DNA of 64,000 nucleotides from Cellulosimicrobium cellulans (GTDB lineage: Bacteria > Actinomycetota > Actinomycetes > Actinomycetales > Cellulomonadaceae). The first letter of the stretch is position 1; every line of letters begins with the position of its first letter. Position numbers and translations under genes: made by a program. Shown in pieces: positions 1 to 7,893 of the stretch. Under the pieces are notes generated by a model, which ran no database searches, was not told where the DNA came from, and saw only the letters and a program-made list of their open reading frames with translations. Location of the stretch: the NCBI RefSeq assembly GCF_016921195.1, contig NZ_JAFGYF010000001.1, forward strand, positions 1,046,464 to 1,110,463, read 5' to 3'.

Positions 1-648
1 CGGTGCGTACACCTCGCGCGCGGTCTCGCCGTCGATCCCGACGAGCACGGCCCCCGCCGCGGCGGCCTCGATCCCGAAGACCCCGGAGACGGTCACCGGC
101 GTCGGCTCGCCCCCCAGCACGACCGTCGTCTCGTCGCCCGTCGACAGCCCGGCCGTCTCCGCCGCGCTCTGCTCGAGGACGATCTCGCCGCGCTGCGGCC
201 ACGCCCCGTCGAGCAGCGTGAGGCTCGGGTCCTCGGGGTCGACCGAGAACGCGGTGCTGGGCGGGCCGGTCGTCACGACGGCGGTCCCGTCGGCCGCGAC
301 GAGCACGACCGGCCCGGACACATCCGGGACTGCCCGCGCGACCCCGTCGACCGCCTCGACGTCCGCCGCGAGGTCGGCCGGGACGAGCGTGCGGTCGCCC
401 GCGAACCCGTTGCCGCCCCCGCCGCCTCCGCCCCCTGGCGCGGCCGCGTCCCCGGTGACCTCCTGCGACCCGCGCACGTAGACGTCGGCGGTCAGCGTCG
501 TCGCGATGATGTCGTCGAACGTGGAGGAGAGCATGCCGCGGAACGCGAACGTGCCGACGACGAACGCGACGCCGAGCGTCACGGCGAGCACGGAGAGCGC
601 GAACCGCACGACGTGCGCGCGCACGCCCCGCAGCGCGACGCGGATCAT
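1..648 (-). CDS. FtsX-like ABC transporter permease (N-terminal part, cut by window edge)
   Basis: The reading frame begins at ATG 648-646 and runs off the left edge, giving about 216 residues. The N-terminus starts MIRVALRGVRAHVVRFALSV and forms one membrane segment, followed by an extracytoplasmic stretch with a Gly-rich run. This is the layout of MacB/FtsX-type permeases (membrane helix, large periplasmic-core-like domain, then three more helices, which lie outside the window). Its start overlaps the ATPase stop as ATGA, so the two are translationally coupled and form one exporter. The substrate cannot be told from sequence; lipoprotein or peptide export is typical of the family. Confidence 0.85.
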   Translation of the reverse strand, partial: MIRVALRGVRAHVVRFALSVLAVTLGVAFVVGTFAFRGMLSSTFDDIIATTLTADVYVRGSQEVTGDAAAPGGGGGGGGNGFAGDRTLVPADLAADVEAVDGVARAVPDVSGPVVLVAADGTAVVTTGPPSTAFSVDPEDPSLTLLDGAWPQRGEIVLEQSAAETAGLSTGDETTVVLGGEPTPVTVSGVFGIEAAAAGAVLVGIDGETAREVYAP

Positions 649-1520
649 GCGGGGTCGACCGGGGCGGCGTGCCGACCGACGGGCGCCGCGGGCACGTCGG
701 GAGCCGCGGGCCCGGGAGCGGCGGACCCGGCCGGTTGGCCGTCGTCGTCCGCCGCGAGCGCGAGCGCGTCGAGGATGTCCTGCTGCGTCGGGTCGTGCAG
801 CTCGCCCGCGAGGCGGCCGTCGGCGAGGAACACGACGCGGTGCGCGTACGACGCCGCGCGCGGGTCGTGCGTGACCATGACGACGGTCTGCCCGAGCTCG
901 TCGACGGACCGGCGCAGGAACGCGAGCACCTCGCCCGCGGAGCGGGAGTCGAGGTTGCCGGTCGGCTCGTCGGCGAACACGATCGACGGCCGTGAGACGA
1001 GAGCCCGCGCGCACGCGACACGCTGCTGCTGGCCGCCGGAGAGCTCGGACGGGCGGTGGTGCAGGCGGTCGCGCAGCCCGACGGAGTCGACGACCTCGTC
1101 GAACCACCCGCGGTCCACGGGTGCGCGCGCGATGTCGAGGGGGAGCGTGATGTTCTCCGCCGCGGTGAGCGTCGGCACGAGGTTGTACGCCTGGAAGACG
1201 AACCCGACGCGCGTGCGGCGCAGGGCCGTGAGGCGGCGCTGCGAGAGGCGGCTGATCTCCTGCCCGTCGATCACGACGCTCCCGGACGTGGGCGAGTCGA
1301 GCCCGGCGAGGCAGTGCATGAGCGTCGACTTCCCGGAGCCCGACGGTCCCATGATCGCGGTGAGGCGCCCGCGCGCGAAGTCGACGTCGACGCCGTCGAG
1401 CGCGCGCACCGCGGTCGTGCCCGACCCGTAGACCTTGACGAGATCCCGCGCGCTCGCACGCGCCTCGGGCGCGTCCGGGGTGCCGGTCGGCGCGTCGGTC
1501 CGGGGGGCGGGGGGCGTCAT
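645..1520 (-). CDS. ABC transporter ATP-binding protein, LolD/MacB type
   Basis: A 291-aa ATPase of the FtsX-partner class. Walker A GPSGSGKS is at about residues 58-65, the Q-loop FVFQAYNL near 108, the signature LSGGQQQ at about 160 and Walker B VFADEPTGNL at about 181; the His switch lies in VMVTHD. The first ~25 residues and the last ~30 are Pro/Ala-rich tails. The start is either ATG 1520 or ATG 1529; neither has an ideally spaced Shine-Dalgarno. It is the first gene of a two-gene exporter operon, with the permease overlapping its stop codon. Confidence 0.9.
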   Translation of the reverse strand: MTPPAPRTDAPTGTPDAPEARASARDLVKVYGSGTTAVRALDGVDVDFARGRLTAIMGPSGSGKSTLMHCLAGLDSPTSGSVVIDGQEISRLSQRRLTALRRTRVGFVFQAYNLVPTLTAAENITLPLDIARAPVDRGWFDEVVDSVGLRDRLHHRPSELSGGQQQRVACARALVSRPSIVFADEPTGNLDSRSAGEVLAFLRRSVDELGQTVVMVTHDPRAASYAHRVVFLADGRLAGELHDPTQQDILDALALAADDDGQPAGSAAPGPAAPDVPAAPVGRHAAPVDPA

Positions 1521-1646
1521 GCTCCCCATCGTGGCGCGCCGCGCCCCACGCCGCACCACCCGCGTGGGGGAGATGCCGTGCCGCGCAGGCCGACGATCCG
1601 TGGACACCGCGGCGTGGGAGCGATCCCACCGGGATAGCGTGGGGTC

Positions 1647-2729
1647 ATGAGCACCGTCGCCCCCACGCCCGCCGGGCAGTCCGCCCGGTCCGCCGTCCAC
1701 CCCGTCCCCGACCTGTCCGCCGACGTCACGGGCACGGTCCCCGACCCGCGCAGCGCACCCCCGGTCCGCTGGGGCATCCTCGGCGCGGGCGGCATCGCGT
1801 CGTCGTTCGCCGAGGCCGTGCGCGTGCACACGCAGGGCCGTGTCGCGTCCGTCGGGTCGCGCGACCGCGTGCGCGCCGAGCGCTTCGCGACCGCGCACGG
1901 CGTGCCGACGACGCACCACGGCTACGAGGAGCTCGTCGAGGACCCGCAGGTGGACGTCGTCTACGTCGCGACGCCGCACTCGCACCACCACGAGCACGCG
2001 CTGCTCGCGATCCGCGCGGGCAAGCACGTGCTCGTCGAGAAGGCGTTCACGCGCAACGAGGCGGAGGCGGTCGAGGTGCTCGACGCCGCGCGCGAGGCCG
2101 GCGTGTTCGTCATGGAGGCCATGTGGACGCGGTTCCTGCCGCACGTCGCCGCGCTGCGCGGGGTGATCGCGCGCGGCGAGATCGGCGACGTCGTCAACCT
2201 CAGCGCCGACCACGGGCAGTGGTTCGCGTTCGACCCGGCGCACCGCCTCTACGCGCCGGAGCTTGCCGGCGGCGCGCTGCTCGACCTGGGCGTGTACCCG
2301 GTCTCGTTCGCGCACGACCTGCTGGGCGTGCCGTCGTCGGTCACCGCGGTGGGCTCGCTCACCGAGACGGGCGTGGACGGGCAGGTGAGCGTCGTGCTCG
2401 GCTACGGCGACACGCAGGCGACGCTCTCGACGACGCTGTGGTCGCGCACCGCGACGACCGCGGTGATCTCGGGCACGGCGGGGCGCATCGAGGTCGAGGG
2501 CAACTTCTACGCGCCGACGTCGTTCCGCGTGGTCCGCCACGACGGCGCGTCCTGGTACTACGACGGCTTCACGGGCGAGGGCAAGCAGTACCAGGCGGCC
2601 GAGGTCGCGCGCCGCGTCGCCGCGGGCGAGACGCAGAGCCCGCGCATGTCGTGGGACTCGACGCTCGAGGTCATGCGGACGCTCGACGAGGTCCGTCGTC
2701 AGATCGGGGTCGTGTACCCGGGGGAGTGA
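1647..2729 (+). CDS. Gfo/Idh/MocA family NAD(P)-dependent oxidoreductase
   Basis: A 360-aa sugar-dehydrogenase-like enzyme. After ~35 variable residues comes the Rossmann fold WGILGAGGIASSFAEAV, then the conserved EKAFT (the EKP-like loop carrying the catalytic Lys) and EAMWTRF. The C-terminal GFO/IDH/MocA domain holds GGALLDLGVYPVSF. These features match trans-1,2-dihydrobenzene-1,2-diol / D-xylose 1-dehydrogenase-type members, but the substrate is not determined. A TAGCGT -10 box (1635-1640) ends 6 nt before the ATG, so the mRNA is probably leaderless. It is transcribed divergently from the ABC exporter and is not in an operon. Confidence 0.88.
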   Translation: MSTVAPTPAGQSARSAVHPVPDLSADVTGTVPDPRSAPPVRWGILGAGGIASSFAEAVRVHTQGRVASVGSRDRVRAERFATAHGVPTTHHGYEELVEDPQVDVVYVATPHSHHHEHALLAIRAGKHVLVEKAFTRNEAEAVEVLDAAREAGVFVMEAMWTRFLPHVAALRGVIARGEIGDVVNLSADHGQWFAFDPAHRLYAPELAGGALLDLGVYPVSFAHDLLGVPSSVTAVGSLTETGVDGQVSVVLGYGDTQATLSTTLWSRTATTAVISGTAGRIEVEGNFYAPTSFRVVRHDGASWYYDGFTGEGKQYQAAEVARRVAAGETQSPRMSWDSTLEVMRTLDEVRRQIGVVYPGE

Positions 2730-2742
2730 GTCTCGCGGGCGG

Positions 2743-2952
2743 TCAGTCGGTGTGCTCGACGACGTAGCTGCGGCCGTCCGGGCCCGTCACGCGCTCGAAG
2801 CGGGTCTTGAGCTCCTGGTCGCGCTCGCGTTCCGCGTCGGAGACGCCGCGCCCGTCCGCGTCCTGCCGGCCCACCTGGGCGGGGCCGAAGATCGGGAGGA
2901 AGCCCTCGGTGATGCGCATGCCGAGCGTGCGCCTGTCGTTCTTCCGCGCCAC
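2743..2952 (-). CDS. Small 69-aa protein divergent from an OhrR-like regulator
   Basis: Starts at GTG 2952 with a GGAGG Shine-Dalgarno 6 nt upstream on the minus strand. The sequence has no Cys, a basic N-terminus, a central RITEGFLPIFGPAQVG segment and a highly charged C-terminal half ending VVEHTD. I do not recognise the family. The gene shares a short intergenic region with the MarR/OhrR-type gene, and a 27-bp perfect palindrome lies between them, so it is probably the regulator's target. It would then be a small stress-related protein; no Ohr peroxidase gene is present here. Confidence 0.7.
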   Translation of the reverse strand: MARKNDRRTLGMRITEGFLPIFGPAQVGRQDADGRGVSDAERERDQELKTRFERVTGPDGRSYVVEHTD

Positions 2953-2983
2953 GGTGTCCTCCGCTGCAGGTCTCGTCAGATGG

Positions 2984-3010
2984 TTGGCACACCAATCATT
3001 GGTGTGCCAA
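2984..3010. promoter_or_regulatory. 27-bp perfect palindrome, likely operator of the OhrR-like regulator
   Basis: TTGGCACACCAAT, one central C, then its exact reverse complement. It sits between two divergent genes, 31 nt from each start, where it would cover both promoters. MarR-family dimers bind such inverted repeats. The sequence is not the TACAATT-type OhrR box known from Bacillus. Confidence 0.75.
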
Positions 3011-3040
3011 GAATAGCGCGATCCTCGGTACCATGGCGCC

Positions 3041-3544
3041 ATGGCGGGTGACGAGGTCGACGGGACGGGCGCGCGGGGTGCGGGCACGCTGTTCGCCGAC
3101 CCCCTCGCGCTCGAGGCGCAGGTGTGCTTCGCGCTCTCGGCGGGCGCTCGGGGCATGGTCGCGCTGTACCGCCCGCTGCTCGAGCCGCTCGGCATCACGC
3201 ACCCGCAGTACCTCGTGCTCCTCGCGCTCTGGCAGGACGACGCCGCGGGCACGACGTCGACCGTGGGCGACCTCGCGAGCCGCCTCCATCTCGACGCCGG
3301 GACGCTCTCGCCCCTGCTCAAGCGGCTCGAGGCGCTCGGCTTCGTGCGCCGGTCGCGCTCGCCCGACGACGGCCGGCAGGTCCGCGTGACCCTCACGGCC
3401 GAGGGGCGCGCCCGCCGCCGGGACGCCGAGAGCATCCCCCCGTCGATCGTCGCGGCCACGGGACTCAGCCTCGACGAGCTCGCCGAGGTGCACGCCGCGG
3501 CCTCGAAGGTCGTCGCCGCCGCGCTGCGCGCGGGCGTCTACTGA
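3041..3544 (+). CDS. MarR family regulator, OhrR-like (one conserved N-terminal Cys)
   Basis: 167 aa. The stretch EAQVCFALSAGARGMVALYRP...ITHPQYLVLLALW matches the OhrR signature. In OhrR the reactive Cys (here about residue 29) senses organic hydroperoxides, with Tyr residues of YRP and PQYLV in the pocket. The winged helix follows (VGDLASRLHLDAGTLSPLLKRLEALGFV, wing with RSRSPDDGRQ). An alternative in-frame start is absent; ATG 3033 is in another frame. It is expected to repress itself and the 69-aa divergent gene through the palindrome at 2984-3010. There is no ohr gene in the window, so the physiological inducer is inferred. Confidence 0.85.
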   Translation: MAGDEVDGTGARGAGTLFADPLALEAQVCFALSAGARGMVALYRPLLEPLGITHPQYLVLLALWQDDAAGTTSTVGDLASRLHLDAGTLSPLLKRLEALGFVRRSRSPDDGRQVRVTLTAEGRARRRDAESIPPSIVAATGLSLDELAEVHAAASKVVAAALRAGVY

Positions 3545-3631
3545 CGAAAATGCGCCTGCTGCCCGCCGACCATGCGGTTCTGGCCCGTCAGGGGACGAGG
3601 GCGGGAGCCAATCCCATGCTCGGCGGGGTGG

Positions 3632-4342
3632 TCAGGCGTCGGTGACGCGGACGCCGTCGGGACCGACGACGAAGCGGACCGCCGCGAGGCCCGCCGCGAG
3701 CGCGTCGGGGGCGGGGGACGCAGTCGCGAGCTCGTCCGCCGCGTGGGTGCCCGTCACGGCGAGCGTCGCGCAGCCCGCCGCGCGCGCCGCGGCGATCCCC
3801 GCCGGGGCGTCCTCGACGACGAGGCAGCGAGCGGGGTCCACGCCGAGGCGCTCCGCGCCGAGCAGGAACGGGTCCGGGTCGGGCTTGCCGCGCGCGACGT
3901 CGTCGGCCGTCACGACGACGGACGGGGCGTCGAGCCCCGACGCCGCCATGCGCGCCGACGCGAGCGGGCGCGTGCACGAGGTGACGATCGCCTGCCGTTC
4001 GGCAGGGAGCGCGCCGAGCGCGTCCCGCGTCCCGGGCAGGATCGTCACGCCCTCGTTGTCCTCCAGCTCGAGCTCGTGGATGCGCTCGTAGGCCGACTCG
4101 ACCCGGTCCTCCGGCAGGAGCTCGGCAATGAGCGTGCGCGCCGGCGTGCCGTGCTGGATCTGGAACTCCTCGGGGTCGGGCAGGCCGTGCTCCGCGGCCC
4201 AGCGCCGCCAGTTCCGGTCGACCGCCGGGACGGAGTCGATGAGCGTGCCGTCCATGTCGAACAGCACGGCGTCGAACGTGCGTCCGGCGAACGCGACGCC
4301 GGGGGTGGGCAGAGGGCGGGGCGCGGCAGCAGGGTCGGGCAT
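3632..4342 (-). CDS. HAD family hydrolase, beta-phosphoglucomutase/phosphatase-like
   Basis: 236 aa. HAD motif I is FDMDGTLIDS (nucleophile and acid/base Asp), motif II TSCTRP, the motif III Lys lies in GKPDPDPF and motif IV is VVEDAPAGIAAA. The helical cap between motifs I and II places it in subfamily IA with sugar-phosphate phosphatases of the GPP/DOG type (known family role: dephosphorylating small sugar phosphates). On the minus strand a TAGCCT -10 box (4354-4349) ends 6 nt before the ATG, so transcription is probably leaderless. It is divergent from tmk with only 58 nt between starts. Confidence 0.88.
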   Translation of the reverse strand: MPDPAAAPRPLPTPGVAFAGRTFDAVLFDMDGTLIDSVPAVDRNWRRWAAEHGLPDPEEFQIQHGTPARTLIAELLPEDRVESAYERIHELELEDNEGVTILPGTRDALGALPAERQAIVTSCTRPLASARMAASGLDAPSVVVTADDVARGKPDPDPFLLGAERLGVDPARCLVVEDAPAGIAAARAAGCATLAVTGTHAADELATASPAPDALAAGLAAVRFVVGPDGVRVTDA

Positions 4343-4400
4343 GCCCCGAGGCTAGCCCGCGGCCGCACCGGTGTCCGACGGCGCGGCTAGGGTGGACGCC

Positions 4401-5171
4401 GTGAGCGCACCCGGGTACTTCATCTCGTTCGAGGGCGGCGACGGCGTCGGCAAGTCGACGCAGGCGCGCCTGCTCGGGCAGTGGCTCGGCGAGCTCACGG
4501 GTCGCGAGGTCGTGCTCACGCGCGAGCCCGGCGGCACCGAGCTCGGCAAGGAGCTGCGCGCCGCGGTGCTCCACGGGCAGGACATGGACCCCCGCACCGA
4601 GGCGCTGATCTACGCCGCGGACCGCGCGCACCACGTCGCGAGCCTGGTGCGACCGGCGCTCGAGCGCGGCGCGATCGTCGTCACGGACCGCTACCTCGAC
4701 TCGTCGGTCGCGTACCAGGCGGGCGGGCGCGAGCTCGGCGCGGACGAGATCGAGCTCATCTCGCGCTGGGCCGTGCAGGACCTCATGCCGGACGTCACGA
4801 TCCTGCTCGACCTCGACCCCGCCGCGGCCTCCGCGCGGATCCGACGGCAGCACGACCGCCTGGAGCGCGCGGGGGCAGAGTTCCACCGTCGCACGCGGGA
4901 GGCGTTCCTCGCGCGCGCGGCGGCGGACCCGGAGCGCTGGGTCGTGCTCGACGCCACGACCTCCATCGACGACCTCCAGGCGCAGATCCGCGTCGACGTC
5001 GCGGCCCGGCTCGAGCTGACGCCGGTCGTGGAGGAGGCGGAGGACACGGTCGCTGCCGAGCCCGACGACGGCTTCGACGACACCGACAGCGCGATCGGGT
5101 ACACGCCGGGCCTCGGCCTCGGCCTCGGTCCGGGCGCCGCCGGGCCGGCGACGGGGAGCGGGGCCGCGTGA
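4401..5171 (+). CDS. tmk: Thymidylate kinase (dTMP kinase) with acidic C-terminal extension
   Basis: Phosphorylates dTMP to dTDP in DNA precursor synthesis. The P-loop FEGGDGVGKST is at about residues 10-20, followed by the TREPGGTELG loop, DRYLDSSVAYQAGGR (substrate site) and the lid segment with RIRRQHDRLE. GTG 4401 was chosen because a TAGGGT -10 box (4388-4393) ends 7 nt before it; the earlier ATG 4371 would lie upstream of the promoter. At 256 aa it is about 45 residues longer than usual. The extra tail is Asp/Glu-rich, then Gly/Leu-rich, and is probably disordered. The stop overlaps the holB start as GTGA. Confidence 0.93.
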   Translation: MSAPGYFISFEGGDGVGKSTQARLLGQWLGELTGREVVLTREPGGTELGKELRAAVLHGQDMDPRTEALIYAADRAHHVASLVRPALERGAIVVTDRYLDSSVAYQAGGRELGADEIELISRWAVQDLMPDVTILLDLDPAAASARIRRQHDRLERAGAEFHRRTREAFLARAAADPERWVVLDATTSIDDLQAQIRVDVAARLELTPVVEEAEDTVAAEPDDGFDDTDSAIGYTPGLGLGLGPGAAGPATGSGAA

Positions 5172-6304
5172 CCGTCTGGGACGACGTCGTCGGCCAGGAG
5201 CAGGCCGTCGAGGTGCTCCGCACCGCCGCGACCGACCCCGCCGCGATGACGCACGCGTGGCTGCTCACCGGACCGCCCGGCTCCGGTCGCTCGAACGCCG
5301 CGCGCGCGTTCGCCGCCGCGCTCCAGTGCGAGCAGGGCGGGTGCGGGCACTGCCAGGCGTGCCGCACGACGCTGGCCGGGACCCACCCCGACGTGACCCT
5401 CGTCGCGACCGAGCTCGTGACGATCAAGATCGACGAGGTGCGCGACCTCGTGACGGTCGCGAGCCGCAGCCCGTCGCAGGGCCGGCGTCGCGTGATCGTC
5501 GTCGAGGACGCCGACCGCATGGCGGAGCGCACCACCAACGTGCTGCTCAAGGCGATCGAGGAGCCCGCACCCCACACGGTGTGGATCCTCTGCGCGCCGA
5601 GCCCGCAGGACGTGCTCGTCACGATCCGCTCCCGGTGCCGTGGCGTCGTGCTCCGCGTGCCTCCGGTCGAGGCCGTGGCCGGGCTGCTCGTCCAGCGCGA
5701 CGGCGTCGACGAGCACGTCGCGCTCGTCGCCGCCCGCGCGGCGCAGAGCCACATCGGGCTCGCGCGGCGGCTCGCCCGGGACGCGGGGGCGCGCGAGCGC
5801 CGGACGTCGGTGCTGTCGCTCGCGCGCCGGGTCCGGGGGGTGGGCGACGCCGTGCTCGCGGCGGGCGAGCTCGTGGACCTGGCCCAGGCCGAGGCGAAGG
5901 CGGCGACCGAGGAGCGCGACGCGGCCGAGAAGGCCGAGCTGCTGCGCGCGCTCGGCGTCGCCGACGGCGAGACCCTGCCGCCCCGCCTGCGCTCCCAGCT
6001 CCGCGACCTCGAGGCCGACCAGAAGCGGCGCGCGACCCGGCACCAGCGCGACGTGCTCGACCGCGCGATGGTCGACCTGCTGTCCCTCTACAGGGACGTG
6101 CTCGTCGTGCAGCTCGGGGCGGAGGTCGAGCTCGTCAACGTCGAGCTCGCGGACGCGGTCCGCCTGCTCGCCGAGGACTCCACGCCGGAGCAGACCGTCC
6201 GCCGCATGGACGCGATCGGCGTCGCGCGCGAGCGGCTCGAGGGCAACGTCGCACCGCTCCTCGCCGTCGAGGCGATGGTCATCGCGTTGCGGCCGCAGGG
6301 CTGA
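5168..6304 (+). CDS. holB: DNA polymerase III subunit delta'
   Basis: 378-aa clamp-loader subunit of the AAA+ class. The degenerate P-loop GPPGSGRSNAARAF lacks the usual GK(T/S), as expected for a delta' that does not hydrolyse ATP. Zinc-finger cysteines occur as C-x4-C-x2-C-x2-C near residues 55-66. IVVEDADRM and NVLLKAIEEP (SRC follows as SRCRG) are the standard RFC boxes. It acts with DnaX and HolA to load the beta clamp. The GTG start overlaps the tmk stop, the usual actinobacterial tmk-holB pair. The gene converges on the next minus-strand gene with a 6-nt gap. Confidence 0.93.
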   Translation: MTVWDDVVGQEQAVEVLRTAATDPAAMTHAWLLTGPPGSGRSNAARAFAAALQCEQGGCGHCQACRTTLAGTHPDVTLVATELVTIKIDEVRDLVTVASRSPSQGRRRVIVVEDADRMAERTTNVLLKAIEEPAPHTVWILCAPSPQDVLVTIRSRCRGVVLRVPPVEAVAGLLVQRDGVDEHVALVAARAAQSHIGLARRLARDAGARERRTSVLSLARRVRGVGDAVLAAGELVDLAQAEAKAATEERDAAEKAELLRALGVADGETLPPRLRSQLRDLEADQKRRATRHQRDVLDRAMVDLLSLYRDVLVVQLGAEVELVNVELADAVRLLAEDSTPEQTVRRMDAIGVARERLEGNVAPLLAVEAMVIALRPQG

Positions 6305-6310
6305 CGGCCA

Positions 6311-7300
6311 CTAGCTCGACGGCGCCGCCGCGCGCAGCTTCTCCAGGAGCGGGCCCGCGGCGTCCGCGAGGAACTCGCGCTGCCCGACCTCGCCCACCTG
6401 GACCAGCGCGAGGTCCGTGAACCCCGCCTCCCACCAGGCGGACGCCGCCTCGACGATCGCGTCGAGGTCCGGGCCGCACGGGATCGACTGCGCGACGTCC
6501 TCGGGCCGCACGAAAGCGGTCGCCGCCTCGAACGCCTCGGTCGTGGGCAGGTCGGCGTTGACGCGCCAGCCGCCCCCGAACCAGCGGAACTGCTCGTGCG
6601 CACGGGCCACCGCGGCGTCCTCGTCGGGGTCCCAGCAGATCGGCATCTGCCCGACGACGCGCGACGGAGCGAGGTCCGCGCGGTCCCGGACCTCGGACCA
6701 CCGCTCGACGACGTCGGCGTCGGGCTCGGTGGTCACGAGGTGGTCCGCCAGCGGGGCGAACCGCTCGATCGACTGCGGGCCGGAGACGGCGACGCCGATC
6801 TCCACCGTCTCGTCGGGGAGGTCCCACAGCCGGGCCGAGTCGACCCGGTAGTGCACGCCCTCGAACGTGAGGCGCTCGCCGTCGAGCAGCGACCGGATGA
6901 TCTCCACGGCCTCCTCGAGCATGTCGTGCCGCTCGCCGACCGCGGGCCAGCGCTCGCCCGCGACGTGCTCGTTGAGGTTCTCCCCGGCTCCGAGGCCGAG
7001 GGTGAAGCGGTCGTCGGAGAGGAGGGCGACCGTCGCGGCCTTCTGCGCGACCACCGCCGGGTGGTAGCGCATGAGGGGGCAGGTCACGTAGGTCATGAGC
7101 CCGACGCGCTCGGTCGCCTGGGCGACCGCGCCGAGCACGGACCAGGCGTAGGGGGAGTGGCCCTGGGCGTCGAGCCACGGAAAGTAGTGGTCGCTCATCA
7201 CCTCGAACTCGAAGCCGACGCGCTCCGCGTCGACCGCGTGCTCGACGAGCGCGCGAGGGCCGGACTGCTCGGTCATGAGGGTGTAGCCGAAGCGGGTCAT
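6311..7300 (-). CDS. LLM-class F420-dependent oxidoreductase
   Basis: 329 aa, luciferase-like (beta/alpha)8 fold. It begins FGYTLMTEQ and carries VMSDHYFPW, ATERVGLMTYVTCPLMRYHPAVVAQKAATV and the LGLGAGENLNEH loop. These are features of the F420 glucose-6-phosphate dehydrogenase-related group (TIGR03557-like) in actinobacteria, which binds coenzyme F420 rather than FMN. The substrate is unknown. The ATG at 7300 has a GAGG motif close upstream. A strong hairpin at 7320-7349 insulates it from the upstream minus-strand gene. Confidence 0.88.
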   Translation of the reverse strand: MTRFGYTLMTEQSGPRALVEHAVDAERVGFEFEVMSDHYFPWLDAQGHSPYAWSVLGAVAQATERVGLMTYVTCPLMRYHPAVVAQKAATVALLSDDRFTLGLGAGENLNEHVAGERWPAVGERHDMLEEAVEIIRSLLDGERLTFEGVHYRVDSARLWDLPDETVEIGVAVSGPQSIERFAPLADHLVTTEPDADVVERWSEVRDRADLAPSRVVGQMPICWDPDEDAAVARAHEQFRWFGGGWRVNADLPTTEAFEAATAFVRPEDVAQSIPCGPDLDAIVEAASAWWEAGFTDLALVQVGEVGQREFLADAAGPLLEKLRAAAPSS

Positions 7301-7319
7301 ACCTCGATCGTGGGACGGG

Positions 7320-7349
7320 CCGGCCGCACCCGCACGCGGGTGCGGCCGG
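7320..7349 (-). terminator. Hairpin terminator after the PLDc_N/SHOCT gene
   Basis: CCGGCCGCACCCGC, a 2-nt loop, then its exact complement: a 14-bp perfect stem lying 21 nt past the stop codon of the minus-strand gene at 7370. No T tract follows, as is common in high-G+C actinobacteria. Confidence 0.7.
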
Positions 7350-7369
7350 TCCGTCCGGTCACGCGAAGG

Positions 7370-7744
7370 TCAGGCGAGCGCCTTCGCCTTGAGCTGCGCG
7401 AACTCCTCGGGCGTGATCGCCCCGGAGTCGAGGAGCGCCTTCGCGTGCGTGATCTGCTCGGCCGGCGACGTGCTCGCGACCTGGCGGATGTAGGCATCGG
7501 TGTCGTTCTTCGCCTGCGCGACGGCGGCCGCCTGCCGCTCCGCCATCCCGCGCCCGCGCGCGACGAGGTAGACGAGCGACGTCAGGATCGGCAGGAAGAT
7601 GAGGAAGATGATCCACACGGCCTTCCACCAGCCCGAGAGCTCGCGGTCACGGAACAGGTCCGCGACGATCTGGAAGAGCACGATGAGGTAGGCGATGAAC
7701 AGGAAGCTCCAGACGAGGAGCCAGAAGAAGTCCCAGAAGTCCAC
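7370..7744 (-). CDS. Membrane protein with PLDc_N-type helices and C-terminal SHOCT domain
   Basis: 124 aa. Two hydrophobic helices fill the first ~60 residues (WDFFWLLVWSFLFIAYLIVLFQIVADLF and WWKAVWIIFLIFLPILTSLVYLVARGRGMAER), the pattern of the phospholipase-D N-terminal-like membrane domain. The last ~30 residues form a SHOCT motif (AEQITHAKALLDSGAITPEEFAQLKAKAL), a short domain thought to mediate oligomerisation. GTG 7744 is preferred because it has AAAGGG about 8 nt upstream and begins right at the first helix. Function is unknown; such proteins are common as stand-alone genes in actinobacteria. Confidence 0.82.
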   Translation of the reverse strand: MDFWDFFWLLVWSFLFIAYLIVLFQIVADLFRDRELSGWWKAVWIIFLIFLPILTSLVYLVARGRGMAERQAAAVAQAKNDTDAYIRQVASTSPAEQITHAKALLDSGAITPEEFAQLKAKALA

Positions 7745-7893
7745 GGTCGCGCCCTTTCTCGACGATCCCGGTTCCCGGTGCGCGGCGGGCTGCCGCATAC
7801 CGACAGGGCGAACCTAGCGACGACGGGGGGTTCGTGCCCGGCGAGAGCCGGGTGGAGCGCGCGAAGAGGCCGTACCTCGCCTCTCGACGCGGA

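Noticed and set aside
2984..3010. Terminator reading of the 27-bp palindrome
   Set aside because: It lies between divergent start codons where both promoters must be; an operator is the better explanation.
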